Shown: positions 26,881 to 35,923 of the stretch, piece after piece
Numbering within the stretch: position 1 is the first letter of the stretch
Layout of the letters: every line of letters starts with the position of its first letter
NCBI GenBank assembly: GCA_041940305.1
Contig: JBGTSJ010000008.1
Location: 173,203-237,202, forward strand
Direction of reading: 5' to 3'
Source: JBGTSJ01 sp041940305
GTDB lineage: Bacteria; Planctomycetota; Planctomycetia; Planctomycetales; Planctomycetaceae
Length of the DNA: 64,000 bases
Program-made: the position numbers and the translations under genes
Notes under the pieces: generated by a model
What the model was told of the DNA's origin: nothing
Database searches by the model: none
The model's input: the letters and a program-made list of their open reading frames with translations, nothing else

Positions 26881-28287
26881 ATGCTTCACCGACGCGATGC
26901 ATTGCTCAGGCTTGGACAGGCGTCATTCGGCAGCCTCACGCTTCCCTCGGTGCTGCAGGCCGCTGCGACGGGCGCTCCCGTCGCCGAGCCGGTTGCCGGC
27001 AGCGGCACGGCGAAGTCCTGTATTCTGATCTACCTGTGGGGCGGTCCGCCGCAGATGGACATGTGGGACCCCAAGCCCCACGCACCCGACGGGATTCGCT
27101 CCCTGTTCGCGCCGGCCGCGACCGCGACGCCCGGCATTCACTTCACTGATCAACTCCCCCGAATGGCGCAGCACTCCGACAAGATGTGCGTCGTCCGTTC
27201 GTTCACTCATCCGAGCAACACCCACGAAGTCGGCGTCTATCACACGCTGACTGGCAAGGTGAACAACACGCTGGCTGTGCCTCGCAATCGCCGCAATCGG
27301 CGTGACTTCCCCAATATGGGATCGGTCGTGGCGCGGTTCAGCCCGCCGAGCGTCATGCCGGCCAGCGTGACCGTGCCCCGACCCATCGGGCACGACGGCG
27401 TCGTCTACACCGGCACCTATGCCGGCTTTCTGGGCCCGCGGTTCGATCCGCTTGAGTTGCAGCCCCCCGCCGAGGTCAGCGAAAGCGCTCCGCACTCGAT
27501 GGAACTGCCGCCCGGTCTGGATATCGGGAGGCTGCAGGCGCGCGAAGGGCTCCGCAAGCTGATCGATGACGAGGATCGCGCCCTTCAGGATGACCGCTTT
27601 CAGCGCGCGGCGTCCCGGTCGGGCATGGACCGGTTTCGCGAGCAGGCGTTCTCACTCCTGACATCCTCGCAGGCCAAGGCTGCGTTCGATCTCGAGCAGG
27701 AGCCGGACGCCATGCGGGATGCGTATGGCCGCAACGAATACGGCGAAGCGATCCTGACCGCACGGCGGCTTATCGAAGCCGGCACGCGGCTCGTCACGAT
27801 GGTCTGGTACTACGTCGCCGCCGACGGCAATGTCCTCAACGTCTGGGACAATCACGGCGGCACGGGGTCCATCGGCGGCATCACCGGCTACGAGATGCTC
27901 AAGCGGGAGTTCTGTCTCCCCCCGCTCGATCTGGCCTACTCCGCATTGCTCGAAGACCTGCAGCAGCGGGGAATGCTGGACGAGACGCTCGTTGTCATGC
28001 TCGGTGAATTCGGCCGCACGCCAAAAATCAACGGCACTCAGGGGCGTGACCACTGGGGGCCCTGTCAGTCCATCGTGCTCGCCGGCGGCGGCATTCGCGG
28101 CGGGCAGGTTGTCGGAGCCAGCGACGAGATCGCCGCCTATCCGACGGTCGATCCGGTGTCACCGGAAGACCTCATCGCCACCGTCTATCACGCGATGGGT
28201 TTGCCGCCTGAGACGGCGATCTACGATCCCGAAAACCGTCCCCACCATCTCAGCGACGGTCGCGTGCTGCACCAGTTGTTCGGCTGA
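26881..28287 (+). CDS. DUF1501 (sulfatase-like) exported protein
   Basis: 468 residues. The N-terminus HRRDALLRLGQASFGSLTLP has a twin-arginine start and hydrophobic core, consistent with Tat export. The DUF1501 signature is clear: CILIYLWGGPPQMDMWDPKP, then VMLGEFGRTPKINGTQGRDH and the typical C-terminal YHAMGLPPETAIYD. The family has an alkaline-phosphatase/sulfatase fold, but the usual formylglycine cysteine is not seen. In Planctomycetes it normally pairs with a PSCyt1/DUF1553 cytochrome. Here it stands alone, in contrast to the paired copy at 44705. GGGGGA lies 4-9 bases before the ATG. The substrate is unknown. Confidence 0.9.
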   Translation: MLHRRDALLRLGQASFGSLTLPSVLQAAATGAPVAEPVAGSGTAKSCILIYLWGGPPQMDMWDPKPHAPDGIRSLFAPAATATPGIHFTDQLPRMAQHSDKMCVVRSFTHPSNTHEVGVYHTLTGKVNNTLAVPRNRRNRRDFPNMGSVVARFSPPSVMPASVTVPRPIGHDGVVYTGTYAGFLGPRFDPLELQPPAEVSESAPHSMELPPGLDIGRLQAREGLRKLIDDEDRALQDDRFQRAASRSGMDRFREQAFSLLTSSQAKAAFDLEQEPDAMRDAYGRNEYGEAILTARRLIEAGTRLVTMVWYYVAADGNVLNVWDNHGGTGSIGGITGYEMLKREFCLPPLDLAYSALLEDLQQRGMLDETLVVMLGEFGRTPKINGTQGRDHWGPCQSIVLAGGGIRGGQVVGASDEIAAYPTVDPVSPEDLIATVYHAMGLPPETAIYDPENRPHHLSDGRVLHQLFG

Positions 28288-28410
28288 GTCATTGCCTCCC
28301 GGTCAGGCCGCATGCCGTCGGACAATCGGGGCCGACCTCAACTGCCCCGTTTTGTCTCGCTGCACGATCGCTCCGTTGACGGCCGGGCGTCGAGCCGTGA
28401 CATTGCTGCG

Positions 28411-29226
28411 ATGGTTTTCCGATGGCTACGGCAGCGGCGGCGACGCAGGCTTCTGGCTGAGCCGTTTCCTTCGCATTGGAACACGATCTTTGACGCCAAC
28501 TTCCGGGCCTATGCGCAGTTGAGCGATGCGGAGCGCGGCAAACTGCAGCGGGATGTGCAGGTGTTCGTCGCCGAGAAGAACTGGGAGGGTGTGTACGGGC
28601 TCGAGATGACCGAGGAAATCCAGGTCACGGTCGCGGCTCAGGCCTGCTACATGCTGCTCGGTCTCGAACTCTCCTGCTTCGACCGCACCATCTCGATTCT
28701 CGTTTACCCCGACGCCTACGCCGTGCCGCAGCAGTTCACGCTGCGGGGGGGCGGCGTCGTCGAAGGGCGGTCGGACCGGCTGGGCGAGAACTGGTATCGC
28801 GGACCGATCGTGCTCTCCTGGCCCGATGTGCTGGCCGGCGGACGCCGCGAAACCCGCGGCAGTAATCTCGTGATCCACGAGTTCGCGCACGAACTCGATA
28901 CGCTCAACGGCAGCATTGTCGACGGCACCCCGCCGCTGCCGGATCCCGAAACCGGACAGCGCTGGGACGCCGTCATGTCGCGCGAGTACGCCCGGCTCTG
29001 CCAGGAATGCCGCTTCGGCAGGCCCACGCTCCTCGATTGTTACGGCGCCGAGAATCGCGGAGAGTTCTTCGCCGTCGCCAGCGAGGTCTTCTTTCAGGAA
29101 CCCGTCCGACTCAGCCGCCGACATCCCGACCTGTATCAGCTTCTCTGCGCGGCGTATCGGCAGGATCCGGCCGCCCGCGTGCTGAGGAGACAGGCTGGGT
29201 CAGTCGAACCGCAGCAGTCCGAATGA
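28411..29226 (+). CDS. MtfA-like zinc peptidase (M90 family)
   Basis: 271 residues from ATG at 28411, the start that gives the family opening (MVFRWLRQRRRRRLLAEPFP); an earlier ATG at 28312 would add 33 residues. The zinc motif is VIHEFAHELD with His156, Glu157 and His160, and the third ligand is expected in the downstream helix (NRGEFFAVASEVFF). There is no signal peptide, so it is cytosolic. In enterobacteria MtfA controls the glucose PTS through Mlc, but Planctomycetes lack a clear counterpart, so only a peptidase role is inferred. Its 3' end overlaps the convergent YCF48/BNR gene by 27 bases. Confidence 0.88.
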   Translation: MVFRWLRQRRRRRLLAEPFPSHWNTIFDANFRAYAQLSDAERGKLQRDVQVFVAEKNWEGVYGLEMTEEIQVTVAAQACYMLLGLELSCFDRTISILVYPDAYAVPQQFTLRGGGVVEGRSDRLGENWYRGPIVLSWPDVLAGGRRETRGSNLVIHEFAHELDTLNGSIVDGTPPLPDPETGQRWDAVMSREYARLCQECRFGRPTLLDCYGAENRGEFFAVASEVFFQEPVRLSRRHPDLYQLLCAAYRQDPAARVLRRQAGSVEPQQSE

Positions 29227-32200
29227 AACCGGTCGCGGCACGCTTCCGGCCGGATGCGTCCAGCTCTCGACGCCGATTGTCGGCATCGTTCGCACGACGG
29301 CCACGGCCCAGGTCTGGCCGCGGCCCGGAGGCGCCGGTGCCAGTTCCTCAAGTGGAATGGCGGCTTCCACGGTCCAGCGGCGTGGCTCGCTGTCGTTGGC
29401 CACGTACCACTTGGGGTCCCACTTCTGGTCGATCCAGCAGGCGTCCCGCGTGCGGCCGCGCGAATCGACGTCCAGACGGTAGTACGTCGCATAGTCGCGG
29501 TCGATGTCGATCTGCAGGCTGATCTGGTCGTAGCCGTCGAGGTCGGCGTCGTACGTGCGGCCGGCGCGTTCGGGAGGATCGGCCGGAAGCTCCGGAGCGC
29601 GCGGCAGCGAGGCCGCAAAGTAGAGATACCGGGAGTCATAGGCGAGCATGACGATGGCCTGCTCTTCCTGATGCGGGCCACGGTCGGTGAGTGCGCCGGC
29701 GTCATCGATTCCGCGCGAGCCGACATAGCCGTCGGCCGCCGCGCTGCCCGGCGGAGTCAACTCCATGTCCTGCGCCTCCTGCCAGCAGATGTCGCTGAGG
29801 ACGCCGTCGAGCACCGGGGGGACCTGAACGCGCCGGCAGCGTGTCACCGGCTTCGGCGACTGCACCGGCCCGCCGAGAATCCACGCCTCTCCCTGTGCGG
29901 TCCGCTGCCAGAGGGGATCGCTGTCGTTCGTGAAGCGCCGATAGATCTCGTCGGAGGGACCGTATTCTCCTCGATGACGCAACAGCGCCGCCAGAGTGAA
30001 CTGCACCTCCGGAGACTGAGCATATGCCGCATCGAGCCGTTCCAGCGTCGGAATCAACGCCATCGCCTGATCGTGCCAGCGTCCGGCTTCAGCCGTTCGC
30101 TGCCCCTGCCCCGCGAAGTTGAGCTGCCCGCCGACCGGCTGAATCAGCAGCGGTGAATCGGCGGAGTTGGACAGTTCGCGCACCCGGTCGAGCGGCCCTC
30201 CTTCGTTGATCATCGACTCCGCCTGCTGCGCGCCCAGCTGCGTCACTTCCGACTTCACCGTCACCTGGCTGCGGCCGGAGTTGACCTGCCGCAGACGCTG
30301 CCAGCCGATCTCCTGGCTGGTCCACAGCTGCAGCAGCCAGAGCATGGCCTCGAGCGCCGCCGGTTCGCGGGGATAGCGCTCGGCCAGTTCGATCAGCGTT
30401 TCCTCGGCCAGCTGCCACTGTGACCGCTCTTTATACTGCTCGGCCAGCGCGGCGAGCTGCAGCGCGGCCTGATCGGAGGGAGACCCGCCGATGATGTCCT
30501 GCAGCTGGGCAATGAGCTGCGACGCCAGGCGCTGGTCATCGAGTGCGCGCTGCGACCAGGAGGCGAAGTTCCGCTGATGCTGGGCCAGCTGCTCGATCTG
30601 TTCGTAGTCGAAGTCGGTCAGCGGCGCGAGCGTCCGCCGCGCATCGCTGCCGGGGGACAGGTTGAGTCCGCTGAAGAACTCGCGGCTCGGCACCGCAGCG
30701 GGATCGGGCTCCGGCTCGATCTGACGGTAACCTTCACGCGGCGCAGTGGCTGCATCGCCGCCGACGAGTCGCGAAATGGGTTCTGCTGCCGCCATCGCGA
30801 GCGTCTGGCTGTGACGCGGCAGAATCTCGAAGGGATCGAGCTGGGGACTTCCACTTTTCCCCTCCGGCAGTCGGACGAAGACCTTTGAGACGGACCAGGG
30901 CTGCAGCCCTCCGGTCTGCAACTGTTCGGGATAGCGCGTGGCGTCGGCCGCCTGGGCGACGGCGTGCCGGATCGCCTGCCGCAGCAGCCGGGACGAAGCG
31001 TCACCGTCTCGCGGTTCGTCGATCACGACCACGCTGGGCCGCCACGTCCGCAGTTGGGCGACCAGTCCGCCGAGCATGACGTCCGGAAGGCGACCGTCCG
31101 TAAGCAGCGTCCATTCGCTGAGCAGGCGGTCATAGTTCTGATCAAGCCCCGGCGCGGCGATCGGCAGCTTCCAGCCGAGATCGATATCGCACCCGCCGGC
31201 GCTGAGTGTCGCCGAGCGGAGCCGCAGGTCCAGCTCGTTGTCGATATGGCCATCGGGTCCGACGTCATGCCGGGCGGCAAGGGCCGTCACCGCACGGTAC
31301 CCATTCTCGGCCGAGGAGCGGGTCACCAGCCGTAACGGCACGCGATCGGCCGCAGTGTGAATCGTCAACAGCGCGGCCCGCCGACCGGCGCCGCGGATGC
31401 TGCGCCACGTCTGCCCGCCATCGTCGGTGATCGCGATCTGCCCAAACGCGCCGACGGCACAGCCGCGCGTCGGCGACGAAAAGTGCAGGCCCGATACCGG
31501 CGCTGGACTTCCGATCGCCTGTGGTTCCCAGTTCTGACCGCCATCCGCCGAATGCCACACCACGGCCCCCGGACTGCCGCCGATCCAGACCTGTGCTCCC
31601 TGCGACGTCACGCAGCGCGCGTCAAAGAAGTCGCGCACCCCGCGCGGCAGCGGCTGCGGCGGTTCTTCCCAGGTCGCGCCGGCCGTGGAGGTCCGCAACA
31701 CCAGCCCGCCGTCGCCCACGAGCCAGCCTCCGCCGTTCGGCTGGAGATCGACGCCATGCACGCCGCGCAGCCCGAACGGGCTGAGAGTCCGCTTGAGCAC
31801 GCGACGATTGCCGACCGCGGTGTGTTCGCCGCGCGGACCACCGAGATAGCCGGCCGTTTCATCAAGGAACGCGGCGGCCCGCCAGCCGTCCTGCGGCTCG
31901 CCGGGCAGCGACTGCCACGACGTGCCGCCGTCCTCGGTGACCAGAACGCCAGTTGGAAATTGAGCCGAGGACTCGCCGACCGCGATGCCAGACTCCAGGC
32001 CGAAGAACTGCACGTGATGCAGCGCCGGGATGGTGCGTTCTGCCTGAACCTGCCATGTCCGCCCGCCATCCTGCGTGGCGAGCACCACGCCGAAGTCACT
32101 GTGTGTGTAGGGAGCGACGTCTCCGCCGACGGCCCAGCCGATCTGGTCGGTGAGGAAGCAAACGCTCCGCAGCGACGCGACCGTCGGACCCGGAACGAAA

Positions 32201-32442
32201 TGCCACGTCGCGCCTCCATCCTCGGTGCGCCACGTGACACCCCGATCCCCGACGGCCCAGCCGTGCCTGGTCCCCATCAACTGCACGTCATGCAGTGTCG
32301 CGTCATCCTGCTCGGGGCTGGGCTGAGCATTGAATTGCGTGCGCAGCGGGGTCGACGACGTCGTCTGCGCGAGGGCCGCACCGGCAAGCAGGGTGCACAG
32401 GCACGCTGCGGTACACACGGTCCGCCAACGGGTAAGGCGCAT
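29200..32442 (-). CDS. YCF48/BNR-propeller protein with CBM9-like C-terminus
   Basis: 1,080 residues from ATG at 32442, preceded by GGAGG at 5 bases, which decides it against an ATG 24 bases upstream. A signal peptide ends near AGAALAQ. Residues ~45-360 carry YCF48/BNR-type repeats (GTRHGWAVGDRGVTWRT, TEDGGATWHF, TQDGGRTWQV). A central region (~370-870) is mixed, with helical sections near 620-720. The last ~200 residues resemble a family 9 carbohydrate-binding/DOMON module (VPPVLDGVLSDICWQEAQDM and YFAASLPRAPELP). The combination suggests an exported carbohydrate-binding or assembly protein. No catalytic residues are recognisable. Confidence 0.82.
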   Translation of the reverse strand: MRLTRWRTVCTAACLCTLLAGAALAQTTSSTPLRTQFNAQPSPEQDDATLHDVQLMGTRHGWAVGDRGVTWRTEDGGATWHFVPGPTVASLRSVCFLTDQIGWAVGGDVAPYTHSDFGVVLATQDGGRTWQVQAERTIPALHHVQFFGLESGIAVGESSAQFPTGVLVTEDGGTSWQSLPGEPQDGWRAAAFLDETAGYLGGPRGEHTAVGNRRVLKRTLSPFGLRGVHGVDLQPNGGGWLVGDGGLVLRTSTAGATWEEPPQPLPRGVRDFFDARCVTSQGAQVWIGGSPGAVVWHSADGGQNWEPQAIGSPAPVSGLHFSSPTRGCAVGAFGQIAITDDGGQTWRSIRGAGRRAALLTIHTAADRVPLRLVTRSSAENGYRAVTALAARHDVGPDGHIDNELDLRLRSATLSAGGCDIDLGWKLPIAAPGLDQNYDRLLSEWTLLTDGRLPDVMLGGLVAQLRTWRPSVVVIDEPRDGDASSRLLRQAIRHAVAQAADATRYPEQLQTGGLQPWSVSKVFVRLPEGKSGSPQLDPFEILPRHSQTLAMAAAEPISRLVGGDAATAPREGYRQIEPEPDPAAVPSREFFSGLNLSPGSDARRTLAPLTDFDYEQIEQLAQHQRNFASWSQRALDDQRLASQLIAQLQDIIGGSPSDQAALQLAALAEQYKERSQWQLAEETLIELAERYPREPAALEAMLWLLQLWTSQEIGWQRLRQVNSGRSQVTVKSEVTQLGAQQAESMINEGGPLDRVRELSNSADSPLLIQPVGGQLNFAGQGQRTAEAGRWHDQAMALIPTLERLDAAYAQSPEVQFTLAALLRHRGEYGPSDEIYRRFTNDSDPLWQRTAQGEAWILGGPVQSPKPVTRCRRVQVPPVLDGVLSDICWQEAQDMELTPPGSAAADGYVGSRGIDDAGALTDRGPHQEEQAIVMLAYDSRYLYFAASLPRAPELPADPPERAGRTYDADLDGYDQISLQIDIDRDYATYYRLDVDSRGRTRDACWIDQKWDPKWYVANDSEPRRWTVEAAIPLEELAPAPPGRGQTWAVAVVRTMPTIGVESWTHPAGSVPRPVSFGLLRFD

Positions 32443-32447
32443 CGAAA

Positions 32448-32452
32448 CCTCC
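32448..32452 (-). promoter_or_regulatory. Ribosome-binding site GGAGG of the YCF48/BNR gene
   Basis: GGAGG on the minus strand, 5 bases before ATG at 32442. It fixes the start eight codons inside the longer open frame. The rest of the gap to 32696 shows no gene. Confidence 0.7.
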
Positions 32453-32696
32453 ATGTCGATTCGCACGGAACCGGCGGGACGGAACGGCGAGGACCCTCGC
32501 GGGTCAGCAGGAAATGGGGCCGCGAATCTTAGAGGAGATACCGATCGGGAGGGAGACGGATTCCCGTTTCACGCAATCGCCCGCTGCACATGGACGGATG
32601 ACCGCAACCGAGCATCCAGTCCTGAGGGCCGCGCCTCCGGTCGAAAGCGCTCGATACTCCATCCGCCTGCTGACGGGCGCGCCCGTTGTGACCGCT

Positions 32697-33848
32697 CTAC
32701 GCCGCCGGAGGATCCAGCAGAAATGCCATCAGGGACTCGACTTCCGGCAGGCTGAGCCGGTCGAGCAGCCCGGCCGGCATGGCGGACTCCCGGCTGGGGT
32801 GCACCTCCTCGATCGCGGATTTTTCGATGATCGACCTGGTTCCGTCCGATGCGCCGACCAGCACGGCGTCCGGACCGGCCGCGGTCACTGTGCCGCTGAG
32901 CACCCGGCCGTCCACGAGCAGGATCGTCGCTGCCGGATACTCCTCATTCAGATGCAGCGAGGGAAACAGGATCTCCCGCAGGATCTGCTTGCGCTGCAGC
33001 CGCGTGGCGATCCGCGTCAGCTCGGGGCCCACCTGCTCTCCCAGCGAACCGATCCGGTGGCATTTGCTGCACCCGGCCCGCACGAAAGCCTCGGCTCCCT
33101 GCTCCCGGTCTGGAGTGGTGACATCGAGCCGCTCAATCGCAGGCCACAGTTCATCAAACCGCCAACCGCCAGCAACCGGCTCGGGCGGCCACGCCGGTTC
33201 GGCTTCCTCCGGGTACGATTCGCAAAACCACTGTTGCCACGCAGCCAGTTGTTCACCCATCGGTCTCTCGTTCGCTACCGGAGCGGTCTCGTCGGCCCAA
33301 TGCCGCAGCAGCCGCAGCGCCTGCTGAGCACCGGCCTCGTCGAAGGTCAGACCGAGCAGCAGCACCTGGCGGATCCAGGTGGGCTTCGTCGCCCGTTCGG
33401 GAAACTCATTGAGGGCCCCAATCACGCTCTCCGCCTGATCTCCCTCCACAACCATCAGCGACCGCACGAGGTACTGCCAGTCTCCGTGGAGGCGACGGTG
33501 CTTCAATGCAAATCGGCTCAATGCGTAGGCGGCCTCGTCCCGGCGCTCGGGCTCCGACTCGAACACGCCGCGGACGTACTCCACCGCAGCCGTCGTGCCG
33601 CTTTCGCCGAGGACCCTCAACAGCGCCCCCTGCAGTTCGCTGGCCCGGGCATCCCCCCGCTGCTTGAGATCGGCATCCAGCGTGAGCAGGTCGGCGATCT
33701 GCGCACGCGACAGCCGCCCCTCCGCCGCTTCGATCAGCGCCGCGGCTTCGGCATCCCGGGCCGTCTCGGCAGGATCAGCAGCCGGCTCCGCGGCGCGCAA
33801 TCGGCAGGCAATCAGCGCGGCGGCGCAGCTGGCCACAAGGATGATCAT
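32697..33848 (-). CDS. Exported c-type cytochrome-like protein
   Basis: 383 residues from ATG at 33848, which gives a signal peptide (IILVASCAAALIACRLRA); the open frame reaches 33992 without one. The middle is helical, with HEAT-like character (~30-200). A single CxxCH (AGCSKCHRIG) lies near residue 260 and is followed by the planctomycete haem-domain pattern GPELTRIATRLQRKQILREI and ILLVDGRVLSGTV. The C-terminal LDRLSLPEVESLMAFLL is also typical. This domain is the one found at the end of PVC-type dehydrogenases, here without the dehydrogenase propeller. It may accept electrons from a partner elsewhere. The UspA gene lies 140 bases upstream on the same strand. Confidence 0.8.
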   Translation of the reverse strand: MIILVASCAAALIACRLRAAEPAADPAETARDAEAAALIEAAEGRLSRAQIADLLTLDADLKQRGDARASELQGALLRVLGESGTTAAVEYVRGVFESEPERRDEAAYALSRFALKHRRLHGDWQYLVRSLMVVEGDQAESVIGALNEFPERATKPTWIRQVLLLGLTFDEAGAQQALRLLRHWADETAPVANERPMGEQLAAWQQWFCESYPEEAEPAWPPEPVAGGWRFDELWPAIERLDVTTPDREQGAEAFVRAGCSKCHRIGSLGEQVGPELTRIATRLQRKQILREILFPSLHLNEEYPAATILLVDGRVLSGTVTAAGPDAVLVGASDGTRSIIEKSAIEEVHPSRESAMPAGLLDRLSLPEVESLMAFLLDPPAA

Positions 33849-33988
33849 CGCGGGACGAGGTCCGTCGAAACCCCGCTGCACAAAGGAGCGCGAGAGTTGC
33901 TGAGGCTCACCTCGGCGCGCACCGGAACTGCGGCGATCGCGATGATCACACCCGCGCTCCCCTTCCGGCTGACGCATCAATACCGCCA

Positions 33989-34456
33989 TCACGGCATGAC
34001 AAACTGATGCTGGCCCGGGCGCACGGTCAGCACGGCACAGGGCGCCTTACGGACTACTTTCTCCGCCACGCTCCCCATCAGTACATGCGCCAGCCCGCTG
34101 CGGCCGTGGCTGCCGATCACAACCAGGTCGATCTGTTCCTCCTTGGCGTAGCGGACGATCTCGAGGAACGCTGTGCCGACCCGCACAAACCGAGTCACCT
34201 TGTCGGCCGCGCACCACGACGGATCCGGCAGCTTCGCCAGTTCCCGCTCCGCGCCGGTCCGCAGCCCCGACAGATACTGGTCCCGCTCCCCGAGCATCAT
34301 CCCGGCTTCGGGAACCAGCGGATAGTAGTCCTCCACCACGTTCACCAGATGCAGCCGGGAATCGAACTTCTCCGCCAGCGCACACGCATACTTGAGCGCA
34401 TGCAGGCTGTACTCGCTGAAGTCCGTAGGGATGAGAATATGCTTCAAATCGATCAT
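33989..34456 (-). CDS. Universal stress protein, UspA family
   Basis: 155 residues with the family opening KHILIPTDFSEYSLHALKYA and the ATP-binding end VVIGSHGRSGLAHVLMGSVA followed by VVRKAPCAVLTVRP. The G-x2-G-x9-GS pattern is complete, so this is the nucleotide-binding class. It is cytosolic and usually dimeric, and is made under starvation or stress. GGAG lies about 8 bases before the ATG. The gene lies 58 bases downstream of trpB on the same strand and could be transcribed with it, although no functional link is expected. Confidence 0.94.
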   Translation of the reverse strand: MIDLKHILIPTDFSEYSLHALKYACALAEKFDSRLHLVNVVEDYYPLVPEAGMMLGERDQYLSGLRTGAERELAKLPDPSWCAADKVTRFVRVGTAFLEIVRYAKEEQIDLVVIGSHGRSGLAHVLMGSVAEKVVRKAPCAVLTVRPGQHQFVMP

Positions 34457-34514
34457 CGAGCGCTCCAGTCAGAAGGTCGGCAGTGGTGCCCGCACATCGG
34501 ATCCCGACACAAAC

Positions 34515-35726
34515 TCAAATCTCCCGCCCCAGCAGCCGCGCGACTTCGTTGACATCTTTATCTCCGCGGCCAGAAAGGCAGACGACGATCACCTCCTCCG
34601 GGCGCCGCTGGCGGGCCGCTTTCAGTGCCTGTGCAATCGCGTGCGAGCTTTCGATCGCCGGCAGAATTCCTTCCTGGCGAGCGACCAGTTGGAATGTCTC
34701 CAGCGCCTCGTCGTCGCGGATGTTCGTGTACTGCACGCGGCCGGTGTCTTTCCAGTAGCTGTGCTCCGGGCCGACGCCGGGGTAGTCCAGCCCGGCCGAA
34801 ATCGAGTGCACGTCGAGAGTCTGGCCGTCCTCGTCCTGCAGCACGTAGCTATAGCTGCCGTGCAGCACCCCTTTGTTACCGTAGCTGAGCGTGCTGGCGT
34901 GATCGCCGGGCGACGAGCCGCGGCCGCCGGCTTCGACACCCGTCAGAGCGACTTCGCCGTCGTCGACGAACGGGTAGAACATCCCGGCCGAGTTCGACCC
35001 GCCCCCGACGCAGGCGATCACCTCATCGGGCAGCCGGCCGAGCGTTTCCAGGCATTGCTGGCGTGCCTCCCGCCCGATCACCGACTGAAAATCCCGCACG
35101 ATCATCGGGAACGGATGCGGCCCCACAACCGACCCGAGGATGTAGTGCGTCGTCTCCACGCTCGCCATCCAGTCCCGCATCGCCTCGTTGATTGCATCAC
35201 GCAGCGTCCGCGAGCCGGACGTCACCGAGCGGACCTCCGCCCCCATCGTCTTCATGTTGAATACGTTGAGCTTCTGCCGGCGGATGTCCTCCTCCCCCAT
35301 GTAGACGATGCACTCCAGACCGAAGCGGGCACAGGCCGTCGCCGTCGCGACCCCGTGCTGACCGGCGCCGGTCTCCGCGATGACTCGCTTCTTACCCATC
35401 CGCAGCGTCAGCAGCGCCTGCCCGATCGTGTTGTTGATCTTGTGGGCGCCGGTGTGATTCAGGTCCTCGCGCTTCAGGTAGATCTGCGCGCCGCCGCAAT
35501 GCTCCGTCAGCCGTTGCGCGAAGTACAGCGGGCTGGGACGCCCCACGAAGGCCTTGAGCAGATGATCGAGTTCGCGCTGAAACTCCGCGTCCTGCCGGGC
35601 CCGGGCGTACTCCTCCGTCAGTTCTTCGAGAGCCTGCATCAGCGTCTCGGGAACGAACCGCCTGCCGAACTCGCCGAAGCGTCCCTGCTGGTCCGGAACG
35701 TTCGTCGATGCCAATGCCGTGCTCAT
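34515..35726 (-). CDS. trpB: Tryptophan synthase beta chain
   Basis: 403 residues, full family length. The enzyme condenses indole with serine to give tryptophan, with PLP. The PLP lysine is Lys96 in HTGAHKINN, the catalytic Glu lies in AETGAGQHG, and the phosphate-binding loop is VGGGSNSAGMF. The indole-tunnel and COMM-domain sequence (GEEDIRRQKLNVFNMKTMGA) is of the TrpB1 type that normally pairs with TrpA. No trpA or other trp gene is near, so it is separated from the rest of the pathway. It is divergent from the amidohydrolase gene; the 197-base gap should hold both promoters, but none stands out. Confidence 0.97.
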   Translation of the reverse strand: MSTALASTNVPDQQGRFGEFGRRFVPETLMQALEELTEEYARARQDAEFQRELDHLLKAFVGRPSPLYFAQRLTEHCGGAQIYLKREDLNHTGAHKINNTIGQALLTLRMGKKRVIAETGAGQHGVATATACARFGLECIVYMGEEDIRRQKLNVFNMKTMGAEVRSVTSGSRTLRDAINEAMRDWMASVETTHYILGSVVGPHPFPMIVRDFQSVIGREARQQCLETLGRLPDEVIACVGGGSNSAGMFYPFVDDGEVALTGVEAGGRGSSPGDHASTLSYGNKGVLHGSYSYVLQDEDGQTLDVHSISAGLDYPGVGPEHSYWKDTGRVQYTNIRDDEALETFQLVARQEGILPAIESSHAIAQALKAARQRRPEEVIVVCLSGRGDKDVNEVARLLGREI

Positions 35727-35923
35727 GCGCGCCTGCTTGCAGAAATGTGATTGCCTTCTGCATTATGAGGCGGGCGTTCGCGCAGCGTCAACGGGCTCAT
35801 ACCCGATGGGAAATTCCCGTGCTGGCGGTGGATTGCATCGCAGAGCCCGTCCGTGGAGGATCGGATGCGGTACTCGCCGAGATCGCCAGACGGAGAGTTC
35901 CTGGCAACATTGAAAGGATCAGA

